A stretch of 64,000 nt of DNA from the NCBI GenBank assembly GCA_963575745.1, contig CAUYUJ010020727.1, positions 225,001 to 289,000 on the forward strand, read 5' to 3'. Shown in pieces: positions 1 to 9,094 of the stretch. The notes under the pieces are model-generated. The model saw only the letters and a program-made list of their open reading frames with translations, was not told the DNA's origin and did not search any database. Both the position numbers and the translations under genes were made by a program. Position 1 is the stretch's first letter, and each line of letters opens with the position of its first letter. The DNA comes from Prorocentrum cordatum. Lineage: Eukaryota > Sar > Dinophyceae > Prorocentrales > Prorocentraceae.

Positions 1-2
1 TT

Positions 3-821
3 GAGGCTGAGCGGATCGCCCTTGTTATGGCCGCTAGAGAGCGTGAACAAGCGTTGATAGAACACCTATACAATCAGACTGAGGCCGTGAAATGGCAAGT
101 GGAGAGGGAAGCAGAATACATATACAGAGAATTATTGACTTCGGAGAGACGGGCCGTCATGATGGCGAACGAAGAATCTGCGGACGCCCACGCGGTTGCC
201 GCTGCCGTTGCGGTGGCCAAGATAGAAGGATAACAAATCGCGACAGCCGTGGCGGAACGAGAAAAGCAGGGATTACAAGAATAACTCAAAGCCGCCAGGC
301 TGAAAGCAGACAACGCCCAAGCTGTAGCTGCGAAGATAACCAACCAGAGCAATCTCTGTCTGGAAGAGCTTAAATCGCATGAGGAAGCCAGATCGTCTCT
401 TCAGCGTATAATGTCGAGCAACACTAAATGCCCGCCGGCTAAGCCGTTCGGGTCGAACATGCACCAACTGTCGACGGCCCAGTCGTCGAGCATTGCATCT
501 GCCCCTACGCAATTCGACCAAACGACCGTGGCAAATGCGGGGGCATCGACCATGCTGGTGGGAGGTGCAACGCGCCCTCCTCCTGATGGGAATGGAATCA
601 CGCTTCCCGTGGGCCAGTTTTGTGCCGTTTGTTTTCGTCCAAAGACAGACGACCGCGTCGGATGTGGCAGCTCGGCTTGCGACGAGCATGCCGATGCGAG
701 TGCGAGGAGATGCTCTAGATGCGACCTGTGGAAGAGTGAAAGGTCAGCGGCTAACATGCGAGAAGAAGAGATTGCATCGAACGCGGCTAACAGAGAGATA
801 GGACAGATGAGGCTTAATTAA
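3..821 (+). pseudogene. Coiled-coil N-terminal part of Gag-like polyprotein, two in-frame stops
   Basis: Reading frame 3 is open from the window edge to a TAA at 819-821 except for TAA codons at 231-233 and about 282-284. Translation on either side of both stops stays in the same style: Glu/Gln/Ala/Arg-rich and likely helical coiled coil (for example EREQALIEHLYNQTEAVKWQ). It changes to a Ser/Thr/Pro-rich linker after about 410. The linker contains a Cys cluster (FCAVCFRPKTDDRVGCGSSA) that could bind zinc. At its end the frame shifts to frame 1 near 815-822, where the protein resumes as IIADPNPYTETKREVGL. No known domain is recognised. Its position before the capsid-like Gag suggests a Gag amino-terminal extension. 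Confidence 0.45.
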
Positions 822-822
822 G

Positions 823-1329
823 GCTATCATCGCCGACCCGAATCCGTATACTGAAACTAAACGCGAAGTCGGACTCACATCGAAGTCGTTCGGAATTCCG
901 TTGCTTTCGCAAGAACCCCCCGTGGGGCCGTTCTTGCATCAGCATTATTCTGCCCCAGGACCTGCCCTTGAAGGTCCGGCTAAGCCGAGCGCCGCTGAAA
1001 GTGGACTCCCTGCAGGGATGAGGCTAACTGGACTTACCGAAAATAACACTCTTGCCAATCTCCGCGCAACCTATGGAGATGGTCCTAAGAGAACGACGGC
1101 GACTAAGTCGTCGGGCCATGCAGGAAAGGGCGGAAAAGATGACGACAAGAGCGACGCTCCCAACACTGAGATCGTGTCTTCGCACGAAGATGATCGTGGT
1201 AGAGGACCACGAGGGTCGCCTCCGGGGAGTCCAGGGGGGTCAGACCCCTCTGATGGTGGGGGTGGACGCAGGGGGCCTCGAGGTCCCGGCGGACCGCACG
1301 ACTCGATAGCAATGGAGACAGGTTGGTAA
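823..1329 (+). CDS. Gag linker, Gly/Pro-rich
   Basis: Frame 1 is open from 823, without an ATG at the junction, to the stop at 1327-1329. It continues the frame-3 protein after a one-base shift. The first 60 residues are mixed composition; the C-terminal half is low complexity, rich in Gly, Pro, Asp and Arg (RGPRGSPPGSPGGSDPSDGG). A hairpin of the GGCTAAGCC family lies at 978-986 and encodes AKPS. A further frameshift near 1320 connects METG to VGNNQKIDLLDIPDA in frame 2, the start of the capsid-like region. Function unknown beyond a likely flexible linker in Gag. Confidence 0.4.
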   Translation, partial: AIIADPNPYTETKREVGLTSKSFGIPLLSQEPPVGPFLHQHYSAPGPALEGPAKPSAAESGLPAGMRLTGLTENNTLANLRATYGDGPKRTTATKSSGHAGKGGKDDDKSDAPNTEIVSSHEDDRGRGPRGSPPGSPGGSDPSDGGGGRRGPRGPGGPHDSIAMETGW

Positions 1330-1345
1330 CAACCAGAAAATTGAT

Positions 1346-2857
1346 TTGTTGGACATCCCTGATGCTACGAACATTCGCGAGTGGAAAATGCACGCACTAC
1401 GCGCCATCGCTGGGTCATCGCCAGAGAGCCAGGCAGCACAGCGCTGGATTGCCGAGGCTATGGATCCAGCCGTGGAGGATGAGCAACTCAAAAATGCTGG
1501 ACGATTCCAGCGTCTCGACCTTATGGTCGCAACGCATCTTATCGAGAAGTTCAACAATATGGGAAAGAGTCGATATCAGCCTCCTCATCATACTCATTTC
1601 CTTCAACAGGTGACTCGCATGGAAATCAGCGCCCAGGCCGAGGGAAGGCTCATGACTGGACGCGAGATGGCGCGGGCTATTTGTCACTGGTGTTCGGTAA
1701 GGTCGGAGTTGGGACAACATCGCATTTCGCGTGACCTCTTCAAAGTGAAGATAGACCCGCGCAAGCCTGATGCTGACCTGTATCATTTCTACAATGAATG
1801 GACAGACGTGTATCAACAGCTTTATGGCGCCAAGCCTCCGTCCGATGAGATGAGGGCCTCGATTCGTGCACGCTTTCTTGAACAATGCAGAAAGCCGAGC
1901 ACACTGGATTTTGTATGTAAATTATATGATTTGTCGAAAGACAGAACGGGGCAAGGTGTCAAAACTTACGAGTGGCTGATGGAGCAGATTGAAGAAATGA
2001 TGTTGCGAGAAAAAGAAGAATGGAACATCAGCGTGCATGAGGGAACCTTAAACCAACGTGCCAGACAAGCGCGATTCGGCGGAGGCGGAGGCAATGACAA
2101 TCGGAGGAATGCAGGCAGTGAAGCCGCCCCTGCAGAGATTGCCACTAAGTTGGGACAATCCTCGGATGTCATGAAAATCGGGAAAACCAAGGGCGAAACC
2201 ACGTGCAGATGCGTTGCCAAGGGCGAAACTTGCCCGCATGCAGGAAAAGGCTGTCCCTTCAATCGCAAGAAGCCCAAGAACGCCGCACCGGCTCAGCCGA
2301 GTGCGGGACAGAAGTCCAGCGCCGCCCCTGCCCAGGATAAGAACCCTAGAGGTAGATCGAAGGACAGGGGCCGAAAGGGGCAGGGCCGATCCCAGACCCA
2401 GACTGGAAACCGAGGGAAAGGAGGACAGCATAATAATAGAAGTCAGTCGCGTGGGAAAGACAGTAATATTCCGTGTTACGCATACTCCCGAGACCCCACG
2501 AATTGTCGAGGATCCGAAGACGGATGCCGCAAGGCCCATAGAAGGCTAACCGATGCTGAGAAGCTGAAGCGTGACAAGTGGGAGCAAGCGAAACTTGACG
2601 CTGGGCAATCTCTGGGATATGAGCGTGCATCCAAACAGGCCAACGCTGCTGCTGCCAATATCTCTTCGACGGGAAGTAATGGTGGCTCCAGAGCCACTAG
2701 TGCTGATTCCGGCAAACGCAAAAAGGATGGAGGGAAAAACAAAAGCGGTGGCAAAGGCAAAGACATGGTCTGTCGCTCTTACAGAGAAACGGGAAAGTGC
2801 TCGCGCGGAAGAGAATGCTGGTTTGCCAAGACCACCCCAGGTCATTCAGTTACGTGA
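1346..2857 (+). CDS. gag: Gag polyprotein with three Cys/His finger-like motifs
   Basis: 503 residues; the frame is open a few codons upstream (from 1322), so the real start is in the preceding frame. Residues 1-240 are mostly helical and resemble a copia-type capsid region in position and composition, including the stretch DLYHFYNEWTDVYQQLYGAK. From residue 285 the protein becomes basic and low complexity with three Cys/His clusters: CRCVAKGETCPHAGKGCPF, CYAYSRDPTNCRGSEDGC followed by RKAH, and CRSYRETGKCSRGREC. The last two have CCCH-like spacing (about Cx8Cx5C), although the last lacks the His at the canonical x3 position. The fingers are expected to bind the element RNA in the virus-like particle. 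Hairpins at 2290-2298 and just past the stop at 2876-2884. Confidence 0.65.
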   Translation: MLDIPDATNIREWKMHALRAIAGSSPESQAAQRWIAEAMDPAVEDEQLKNAGRFQRLDLMVATHLIEKFNNMGKSRYQPPHHTHFLQQVTRMEISAQAEGRLMTGREMARAICHWCSVRSELGQHRISRDLFKVKIDPRKPDADLYHFYNEWTDVYQQLYGAKPPSDEMRASIRARFLEQCRKPSTLDFVCKLYDLSKDRTGQGVKTYEWLMEQIEEMMLREKEEWNISVHEGTLNQRARQARFGGGGGNDNRRNAGSEAAPAEIATKLGQSSDVMKIGKTKGETTCRCVAKGETCPHAGKGCPFNRKKPKNAAPAQPSAGQKSSAAPAQDKNPRGRSKDRGRKGQGRSQTQTGNRGKGGQHNNRSQSRGKDSNIPCYAYSRDPTNCRGSEDGCRKAHRRLTDAEKLKRDKWEQAKLDAGQSLGYERASKQANAAAANISSTGSNGGSRATSADSGKRKKDGGKNKSGGKGKDMVCRSYRETGKCSRGRECWFAKTTPGHSVT

Positions 2858-3243
2858 CAATGGCTCCACACTGGCGGCTCAGCCGTCAGTGCTGGAGGGA
2901 TGACAGACATAATTTTGTTAATGGTCCTCTTTCTTGTCGTCCTCGTTCGGCAGACGTGGCGAAGCCTGCGTCGGTTGAGCAGAAAACGGGGCGCTGGAAG
3001 AGACCCACTGATTCAATCAGCTTGGGTGCCGTCGCGTGCCCCGCCCCATTATTCCGGGGCTTCCCGGGGCAAAAACAAAACAGCCTTAAATTTTTGGCTG
3101 TTGCCTCTAGTGCCGATGGAGGAGACTACTGGGATACCTCCAACGGTGAGTTTCCACAGGACGGCAGGAAACAGGTCGAGAGTCTCGTCGATGTCCTTGC
3201 GAATTTCCGGTGCCCTCTTTCTCGGGGCGCGATCAAAAAGTAA
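2797..3243 (+). CDS. Gag-protease linker fragment
   Basis: Frame 1. Only the part after about 2940 looks like genuine continuation of the polyprotein (EQKTGRWKRPTDSISLGAVA, then SSADGGDYWDTSNGEFPQDG). The first part overlaps the end of gag in another frame. The stop at 3241-3243 (TAA) is followed in the same frame by WCVPPSKSC and then by the protease segment. So this and the next entry are one coding segment broken by one stop. No domain recognised. Confidence 0.35.
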   Translation: MLARKRMLVCQDHPRSFSYVTMAPHWRLSRQCWRDDRHNFVNGPLSCRPRSADVAKPASVEQKTGRWKRPTDSISLGAVACPAPLFRGFPGQKQNSLKFLAVASSADGGDYWDTSNGEFPQDGRKQVESLVDVLANFRCPLSRGAIKK

Positions 3244-3270
3244 TGGTGCGTTCCCCCTAGTAAGAGTTGC

Positions 3271-3888
3271 ATGCGACATCGGGATAGCAACCGATGCGAT
3301 CTCCGCGTCCGTTTGCACCCCTCTACTGAGGAGCCGACCATCACTTGGAGAAAGGCGCGTCGCCACGACTTGAACGAGTTGCCTTCGAGTAGCAAAGACA
3401 GATGGAAGTTCCCAGGAAAGATGCGCCGACATATGTCGACGCAGTCGAGGGCGTCTGTCGTAGAGGCTTTGATCAGAGCATCAGACCTGCAAGATCACGT
3501 CTGGCATCTCTGGTTGAAAGACGAAGAGGGGAAAGAAAGCCCGCGCGGCTCAGCCGCTGCTGGATGCACAGACAAAGACGCTGCGTATCTGGGGGCATTG
3601 AGCTTCATTGTAGATACCGGGTGTGGGTACAACCTAACTGCGGAGAAATACATGAGGAGCGCAGGTGCAATGATATTGATACGAAAACTTCCGCAATCGA
3701 CCGCTCTGAACACTGCCGGGGGGGAATCCAAGGCCCTCGGTTCAGTTCGCATCGCGTGTCCCAAATTTAAGGGTGGTAGTTTTAACGCTTTAGTCATTCC
3801 GGAGACCCCGTGCGTGATCTCGTTAGGAGAGCGGCGCGTGGATCGCGGCTTTAGTTTTTTTGGCCAGCTGGCCAAAGGCCCTACCTAG
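3271..3888 (+). CDS. pro: Retroviral-type aspartic protease
   Basis: The protein carries the catalytic triad region FIVDTGCGYNLT at about residues 111-122, the DTG motif of pepsin-like retroelement proteases, preceded by hydrophobic residues as expected. A second hydrophobic stretch (FNALVIPETPCVISLG) matches the later strand of the fold. The enzyme would dimerise and cleave the Gag-Pol polyprotein. The reading frame is lost at the T7 run at 3855-3861; one base later the protein continues as PYLVLPNGQRVDLAVEG in frame 3. That segment is the C-terminal part of the protease, so the gene is split. A hairpin at 3547-3555 encodes RGSAAAG. Confidence 0.7.
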   Translation: MRHRDSNRCDLRVRLHPSTEEPTITWRKARRHDLNELPSSSKDRWKFPGKMRRHMSTQSRASVVEALIRASDLQDHVWHLWLKDEEGKESPRGSAAAGCTDKDAAYLGALSFIVDTGCGYNLTAEKYMRSAGAMILIRKLPQSTALNTAGGESKALGSVRIACPKFKGGSFNALVIPETPCVISLGERRVDRGFSFFGQLAKGPT

Positions 3889-4598
3889 TGTTGCCCAACG
3901 GCCAAAGAGTGGACCTAGCCGTTGAGGGCAAGATACCATACTTGACCCTATCAGGCAAAGAGGCGCTGGGTCAGTGGATGCGCGCAGCTGCCGCCGGAAG
4001 GAGCGAGCCCCTCGAGCGGTGGTGTTGCGTGACGCCGGGCGCCAAGGCATTCCTGGACAACGTGGAATCTGCGGGAGGCCCTCCGCCCCACGCTGTCCAG
4101 ACTCGCGTAACCATAGACCTGCGCACGCATGAGCTGATTGGTACCCATAGCTACGCTGATGGGTGGCCGACCGAGATCGCGCCCGTTTTCCCGTCTTCGA
4201 TAGACTCTGCGGATACCATCACCTACTTCTACTATTCGCCTCAGTTGGCCAGCGAATGCGGTTGGAATCGGACGCCAACCGGTATTGCTGCCTCCAATAG
4301 TCTCTTAGCTTTGCCCGACCACGGTCAAGCCGTCGGTCCATTCGACGAGCAGCCCGGCAAAGCCGAGGCTTGTGCTGCCGCATATAGATGCCATTTTGGA
4401 TGTGGAGTTTCAGGATACCTCCCGTACGGAGCAAGTAGAGGACTGGACTCCGATGCGTGCAACGCGGCCCCAGGACCCGAGGAGGGTGAAGTTGGAGACG
4501 CTGACGGTGTCGACTTGGTCGACGTCGACGCACCGCCAGATTTAGACTCAGACATTGCGGAGGTTGAGGTGTCGGAGACCCTTGCCGAGCGGCTCTAG
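3888..4598 (+). CDS. pol: Pol segment: protease C-terminus to integrase linker
   Basis: Frame 3 begins inside the element polyprotein after the frameshift in the T7 run. The first 25 residues (VLPNGQRVDLAVEGKIPYL) complete the protease. The rest is a linker with acidic low-complexity end (DGVDLVDVDAPPDLDSDIAE). It ends at TAG 4596-4598. The same frame then runs straight into the integrase zinc-binding motif, so the TAG is an interruption, not a gene end. The ATG-less junctions show that this is a polyprotein part and not a separate gene. Confidence 0.5.
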   Translation: MLPNGQRVDLAVEGKIPYLTLSGKEALGQWMRAAAAGRSEPLERWCCVTPGAKAFLDNVESAGGPPPHAVQTRVTIDLRTHELIGTHSYADGWPTEIAPVFPSSIDSADTITYFYYSPQLASECGWNRTPTGIAASNSLLALPDHGQAVGPFDEQPGKAEACAAAYRCHFGCGVSGYLPYGASRGLDSDACNAAPGPEEGEVGDADGVDLVDVDAPPDLDSDIAEVEVSETLAERL

Positions 4599-5960
4599 AA
4601 GGCTGCAGCCTCCCTACCGCACCTTCTAACTCATACTCCTAAGAACTCATATTGCCCAGTGTGCAATTGGGCCAAAGCTATCAGAAAGCAACAGCGCAAA
4701 GCGCATAACAAAGGGCTAAAGGTTCCTCGCCCCTACGCTAACCCCACTTTGTTCGGGCAACTGACGACGATGGACCATTGGTTTGCGATGGATGAACTCT
4801 CGCGGGGACTCCACGACGAGACCGCGTGTGTGACTTTTCGCGACCGAGCTACATATTTTCTCGCCGCTCAGGGTGTACACGACAAGTCTGCGGTTCACGT
4901 TTGTAACTTTTTAGTAAACCTTAGAGCCCTGGAGGAAAAGTTAGAATTCTGTTATACAGATGGTGCAAGAGAGCTTGCTAGGGCATGTTACGAGCTCAAT
5001 ATTGCCCATGATCCTACCATCCCAGGAAACAAGAAACAAAATGCTGTCGCCGAGCGCGCGAGCGGCGTGGTGCAGATGGGTGCTAGAGCCTTACTCATGC
5101 AGGCTGGTCTTCCACCACTATATTGGACCTATGCAGTTCGATATTTCTGCTCATGCTACAATACAAGGACCCCTGCTGATGGGCAGTCCAGCTGGGAAAG
5201 ACGCTTCGGATGCCAGTTCAATGCTCCGCTTCTTCCCTTCGGATCACTTATCCGTTATGTGCCTCCGCCTGAATCCCGTTTCCGCACTGCCGAGACTGGG
5301 GCAACGATGATTCCAGGGATATACTTGGGGTATGTGCACAAAGCGGGGGGATTGGTTGGACCTGATAGTTACGTAATACCTCTGAGACAATTGGACGGAC
5401 TGAATATGGAGTCAGGACGCACTCCAGAGGGAAAACGACCCACGATCGAGAAGTCTGACCAAGTGTACAGCAACATCTTAGAAGGTACTGCTGACGACCA
5501 ATCGCCTCAGTTTCCTTTGCGGCAAGCATGCGAGAAAGCGACGACGGAGGTACGTTCAGTCACAGTCCCTACAGAAACAGGAGAAGGTGCGGCCGTCTCA
5601 GACGGACCGCAACCAGCCACAGGGATAAGACCGGACAACATGTTTGATGCTGATGATCCTGCCATTCTGGTGCCACCGCCTCCCCAGGAAGGCGAGGACG
5701 CACCACGTATTGACTCCGAGGCCGATCTTGATGACGACGGTCCTGGGGGCTTGTATGTGGGTGATGTGCCTTTGGTAGTTGACGGCAGGGGCCCTCAGCG
5801 CGACTCCCATCCTGCAGACAAAAACCAAAAACTAGGGCTCGCACAACTCGAGTATCGTTTGGACAGACAGTCCAACTTCTCAGCGGCTAAGCCGCGTGAG
5901 AAAGTCCCAGGGAAAGGGCAGCTTCTTGCCCGAACAACTCAAAATTTTGATACAGTGTAG
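4599..5960 (+). CDS. int: Integrase (HHCC + DDE core) of copia element
   Basis: The open frame directly after TAG 4598 encodes LPHLLTHTPKNSYCPVC, an H-x3-H ... C-x2-C zinc-binding motif typical of integrase N-termini. The first ATG is at 4659. Counted from it, the catalytic core has Asp39 (TTMDHW), Asp101 (YTDGARE) and Glu132 (NAVAERASGVV), the DDE triad that inserts the cDNA into the genome. After about residue 250 the protein becomes acidic and disordered. The frame ends at TAG 5958-5960 and resumes in frame (YFEDRRIVAGLTEDELTQKL). Hairpin at 5885-5893 encoding SAKPR. The rve fold and its place between protease and reverse transcriptase fit the Ty1/copia order. Confidence 0.75.
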   Translation, partial: KAAASLPHLLTHTPKNSYCPVCNWAKAIRKQQRKAHNKGLKVPRPYANPTLFGQLTTMDHWFAMDELSRGLHDETACVTFRDRATYFLAAQGVHDKSAVHVCNFLVNLRALEEKLEFCYTDGARELARACYELNIAHDPTIPGNKKQNAVAERASGVVQMGARALLMQAGLPPLYWTYAVRYFCSCYNTRTPADGQSSWERRFGCQFNAPLLPFGSLIRYVPPPESRFRTAETGATMIPGIYLGYVHKAGGLVGPDSYVIPLRQLDGLNMESGRTPEGKRPTIEKSDQVYSNILEGTADDQSPQFPLRQACEKATTEVRSVTVPTETGEGAAVSDGPQPATGIRPDNMFDADDPAILVPPPPQEGEDAPRIDSEADLDDDGPGGLYVGDVPLVVDGRGPQRDSHPADKNQKLGLAQLEYRLDRQSNFSAAKPREKVPGKGQLLARTTQNFDTV

Positions 5961-6668
5961 TATTTCGAAGACAGACGGATTGTTGCTGGACTTACAGAAG
6001 ACGAATTAACTCAGAAACTCCCGTTGACAGGTCGTCGAAAGACATGTAGCATACGATATGTTCTTTATTATGACCCTGATTATGTGCCTATAACCCGAGT
6101 GTGGGTCACAGACCCAGACCCAAAATACAGTGCCCAATGGTTAAAGAAGCTACCCGAGTCTACCAATCCCGGGATGCACCCTGGACGATGGTTTAACATG
6201 ACCCAAGCGCAGCGTCGACAGGCCGTAGAACAATACAAGGCTGAGAAGAGAGGGTTCTTCGGTCTAGAGGATCCCGGTCCTTGCCTAGGCCTGCTGCGTG
6301 ATATTTGTCTAGATGTGGATGACCCGCCGACTCCGCCCGATCCCGCAGTGGATCAGCCGCTTGCGGCTCTCCCCGAAGCCAGGCTAACTGCACTTAAGGT
6401 GGCTGAGCAGCTACGTCGAATGCAAAACGGCAGCCTGTGCTACACCCCTGGCAGTGGGCGAGGGGCGGCGTCGCGACGCACCCAGGTCTATCAAACCACA
6501 TCTCAAACTGACTATTCATCAGAAGAAGACGTTCCTGACGGACACCTGTCAGATGACGAAGACATTTGGTGGAAACGAACATGGTATGGATGCGCTATAG
6601 CAAGAGACGGGCTACCCTCCGGCTCAGCCGACAGGGATCCCTTGTCCGCTGATGATAACGGAACCTGA
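5961..6668 (+). CDS. Integrase-RT linker segment of Pol
   Basis: Same frame as the integrase, continuing after TAG 5960 (first ATG at 6024). Residues include VTDPDPKYSAQWLKKLPEST and RWFNMTQAQRRQAVEQYKAE. The C-terminal part is acidic and Ser-rich. Hairpin 6621-6629 encodes SGSADRD close to the end, after which the frame shifts to frame 1 at about 6650, giving the reverse transcriptase segment. No catalytic motif is seen. Confidence 0.45.
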   Translation, partial: YFEDRRIVAGLTEDELTQKLPLTGRRKTCSIRYVLYYDPDYVPITRVWVTDPDPKYSAQWLKKLPESTNPGMHPGRWFNMTQAQRRQAVEQYKAEKRGFFGLEDPGPCLGLLRDICLDVDDPPTPPDPAVDQPLAALPEARLTALKVAEQLRRMQNGSLCYTPGSGRGAASRRTQVYQTTSQTDYSSEEDVPDGHLSDDEDIWWKRTWYGCAIARDGLPSGSADRDPLSADDNGT

Positions 6669-7914
6669 GGACAACGACGAGGCAAGCCTGACCTCGAGTC
6701 CGGCGTCCGCCGCGTCGCGGCGAAGCGTGCCTCGAATGCCGCTGCGAGACAGCTCAGAAACATATCTCAATCATCGTGACAAAGAATGGTTTGATGTGCA
6801 ATACTTCTATAATCCATTTACAGATGTAGTATCTGTCATCGATGAGCCTTTCCAACTTCCCAACGACTGGCAATGCAATCGTATAGATGCCGCTGTAGCC
6901 AGATCTGTCTCGAAAGACGAGGCAAAGGCAAACAGAGACGCTCAAGCTGCCTTGAGAAATGAATGGGGCAGACTGCGCGACAGTGGCACGTGGATCGAAG
7001 ATGGTGTTAGGGAGTATTCCGACGTTGTTGCCAAACTCAAAGGGAAGACGGCTCATGTTGGCCGCTTATTTGCGATCCTTGTTGAAAAGAACTCAGAGTT
7101 ACCACTAGGACACAAAGACCGCAAGTACAAATGTCGGGTGGTCTTTGACGGTTCGAGTGTTAGAGATCAAAACAAAGACGTGGCACTATTTCAGGAACTT
7201 TCCAGCAGTCCCGCGACAATGCAGGCCAGCAAAGCAGCCGATACTTACGGGCTGGTTGAAGGCCATAGCATCGAACAAGCTGACGCTCGACAAGCTTACA
7301 CACAGTCAAAGTTGGGAGGCACTCCTACTTGGGTTTTCTTGCCTTGTGACGAATGGCCCAAAGCATGGTCCAACATGAGAAACCCCGTATGTCCTCTGTA
7401 CTCATCTTTGTGCGGACATCCCGATTCGGGCGGGCACTGGGAACAGCATTGCGAGGGGCATGTCACGGCGAAAGGTTTTGTCAAATGTAGTCCGTGGCGA
7501 AGCTGTTACTTCCACAAAGAATTGCACATTTTCTCTGTCATTTATGTCGATGATTTCAAATTGTCGGGACCTGCCGACAAGCTGGCCCAGGGATGGAAGT
7601 TACTTCAAGAACCTTCGGAAAATTGCCCTCAGGGCATAGAAGTAGATCCTCCAACAGCTGTTGGACGATATTTAGGATGCGAGCATAGATTATCAACTCA
7701 GACAATTGAGTGGCACGGAGAGTTACCTACGGTACTCGACCCGCCCCCTCCAAAAGTTAAGAAAAACGCCTCCGTCACAGACGAGAGTAGCGAGGAGGAA
7801 ACGGGGGGTGACTCGGCATCTCAGATGGCCGAGCCATTCCAGCCGAGAGAACCGAAACTAGTAAAAGTCATCGAATACGATATGACAGAGTTTTTTGATT
7901 CCTGCGTTACCTGA
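6652..7914 (+). CDS. rt: Reverse transcriptase (RVT_2 type)
   Basis: The segment shows the palm motifs of a copia reverse transcriptase: KYKCRVVFDGSSVRDQN (fingers), EQADARQAYTQSKLGG (motif A, first Asp), a Gly/Pro-rich segment around residues 240-260 (motif B region) and VIYVDDFKLSG (motif C, YVDD at 7543-7554, about residue 298). The enzyme copies the element RNA into cDNA in the cytoplasmic particle. After residue 340 comes the connection region, then an acidic linker. The frame stops at TGA 7912-7914 but remains open in the same frame downstream. The start is not a true initiation site; the protein comes from the upstream frame by a frameshift near 6650. Confidence 0.75.
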   Translation: MITEPEDNDEASLTSSPASAASRRSVPRMPLRDSSETYLNHRDKEWFDVQYFYNPFTDVVSVIDEPFQLPNDWQCNRIDAAVARSVSKDEAKANRDAQAALRNEWGRLRDSGTWIEDGVREYSDVVAKLKGKTAHVGRLFAILVEKNSELPLGHKDRKYKCRVVFDGSSVRDQNKDVALFQELSSSPATMQASKAADTYGLVEGHSIEQADARQAYTQSKLGGTPTWVFLPCDEWPKAWSNMRNPVCPLYSSLCGHPDSGGHWEQHCEGHVTAKGFVKCSPWRSCYFHKELHIFSVIYVDDFKLSGPADKLAQGWKLLQEPSENCPQGIEVDPPTAVGRYLGCEHRLSTQTIEWHGELPTVLDPPPPKVKKNASVTDESSEEETGGDSASQMAEPFQPREPKLVKVIEYDMTEFFDSCVT

Positions 7915-7923
7915 TACGCTCAA

Positions 7924-8403
7924 TTGACGGACGCAGACCCGGCCACATATCCGGCCGCGGGTACCCCGTTCGGTCCAGAACTTACTGACTTAGAAGACGG
8001 ACAGGGCGGCCCCAGAGGAGAGATTTACTCCCCAGCTGAGGAGGCTATAGCATCAGCGCTACAGATCAACGTTGACACCGGCCCTCCTGACCAAGAAATA
8101 GAGGTGATTGGCCTCGATGCCGCAGCAGCTAGCCCTGATGACCCTGAGCCGCCGACTCAGTCGGGAGTGCTTCAGCCAATTGCAGCAAAAGTGTTGATGA
8201 AAATACTTTACGGGGCTAGAATGGCAAGATGCGACTTACTCCGTGCCGTGTGTCAAACTGCCAGTCACATCACAGAATGGACAGAACAACAAGATATGGA
8301 CCTCTTCCGCCTCATATGTTACATAAAATGTACATCTCATTATCGTATGACCTCGTGGGTGGGTGGTAAAAAAGGAGGATGTTCTGTTAAAACAATACTC
8401 TGA
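7924..8403 (+). CDS. RT connection to RNase H, part of Pol
   Basis: Same frame as the reverse transcriptase after the in-frame TGA 7914. An acidic linker leads to a conserved-looking stretch (VLMKILYGARMARCDLLRAV, then FRLICYIKCTSHYRMTSWVG). In copia elements this stretch joins RT to RNase H (the 'R.DL..A' and 'YL..T' region). The frame is lost in the A6 run at 8368-8373; the RNase H continues one base off. Confidence 0.55.
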   Translation: MTDADPATYPAAGTPFGPELTDLEDGQGGPRGEIYSPAEEAIASALQINVDTGPPDQEIEVIGLDAAAASPDDPEPPTQSGVLQPIAAKVLMKILYGARMARCDLLRAVCQTASHITEWTEQQDMDLFRLICYIKCTSHYRMTSWVGGKKGGCSVKTIL

Positions 8404-9094
8404 TGCAGATCTGGCGAGTGACATCCGAACACACAGGAGCACGAGCGCTAGCTACCAAGCAATATGGGGCCCATCTACACGGGCAGGACAGTCGATGAGT
8501 TCGCAAAGACAAACATGCGTATCTCATAGTACACTTGAGACCGAGATCGTTGCGGCTGACCTTGCGTTACGCAAGGAGCTGCTTGCGACATTACCGCTGT
8601 GGGAGATCCTGCTGGATAGACCTGTGCGATGCTTATTCTTGGGAGATAACCAAGCAGTTTGCAAAGTCATCAAGGCAGGCGGGTCAATGAAGCTGATGCA
8701 CCTACCAAGAACGCGTAGAATCGATGCAGCTGTGTCCGAACAATTTTCTCGTGGCCTTGTTCAACTACAAGACGAAAGAACACACAATGAGGCTGCTGAT
8801 ATTGGAACAAAACGATTCGTTGACCCAATGGCATGGGTCAAAGTATTATACCTTGTCAACATAGTGACGCCTAAGTTCTGGGCCGCTAAGCGGTGCCAAG
8901 ATTATCTTGATTCAGTGTTTTCTGACGGACTTCCCTTGAAACCCGGGGGATTCTCAAGCCCCGCCTGGGCCCTAGTTCGGCCTTGCGGAGAGGAGCTGCC
9001 ATGCCTAGCAAAAAGTCAAAGGCAAACCCGTTGTGGCTGCCTCCGGCCAAGCCGAGGGATTATTAAAGACGAAGAATGCAGTCAGCTCAGCTGA
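8363..9094 (+). CDS. rnh: RNase H domain of copia Pol
   Basis: The beginning of the useful frame is after the A6 run at 8368-8373. The copia RNase H signature is visible: QYSDADLASDIRTHRSTSAS (first Asp), STLETEIVAADLALRKEL (catalytic Glu), LFLGDNQAVCKV (Asp) and NEAADIGTKRFVDP (last Asp). It degrades RNA in the RNA/DNA hybrid during reverse transcription. In ordinary copia elements Pol ends soon after this motif. Here about 70 further residues follow, and more reading frames continue for 11 kb. A GGCCAAGCC variant hairpin is at 9045-9053. Confidence 0.72.
   Translation: MVKKEDVLLKQYSDADLASDIRTHRSTSASYQAIWGPSTRAGQSMSSQRQTCVSHSTLETEIVAADLALRKELLATLPLWEILLDRPVRCLFLGDNQAVCKVIKAGGSMKLMHLPRTRRIDAAVSEQFSRGLVQLQDERTHNEAADIGTKRFVDPMAWVKVLYLVNIVTPKFWAAKRCQDYLDSVFSDGLPLKPGGFSSPAWALVRPCGEELPCLAKSQRQTRCGCLRPSRGIIKDEECSQLS

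Noticed and set aside
2900-3373. ORF starting with a hydrophobic segment (MTDIILLMVLFLVVL)
   Set aside because: Lies in the gag-protease junction in a frame not continuous with Pol; the membrane-like start is probably accidental.
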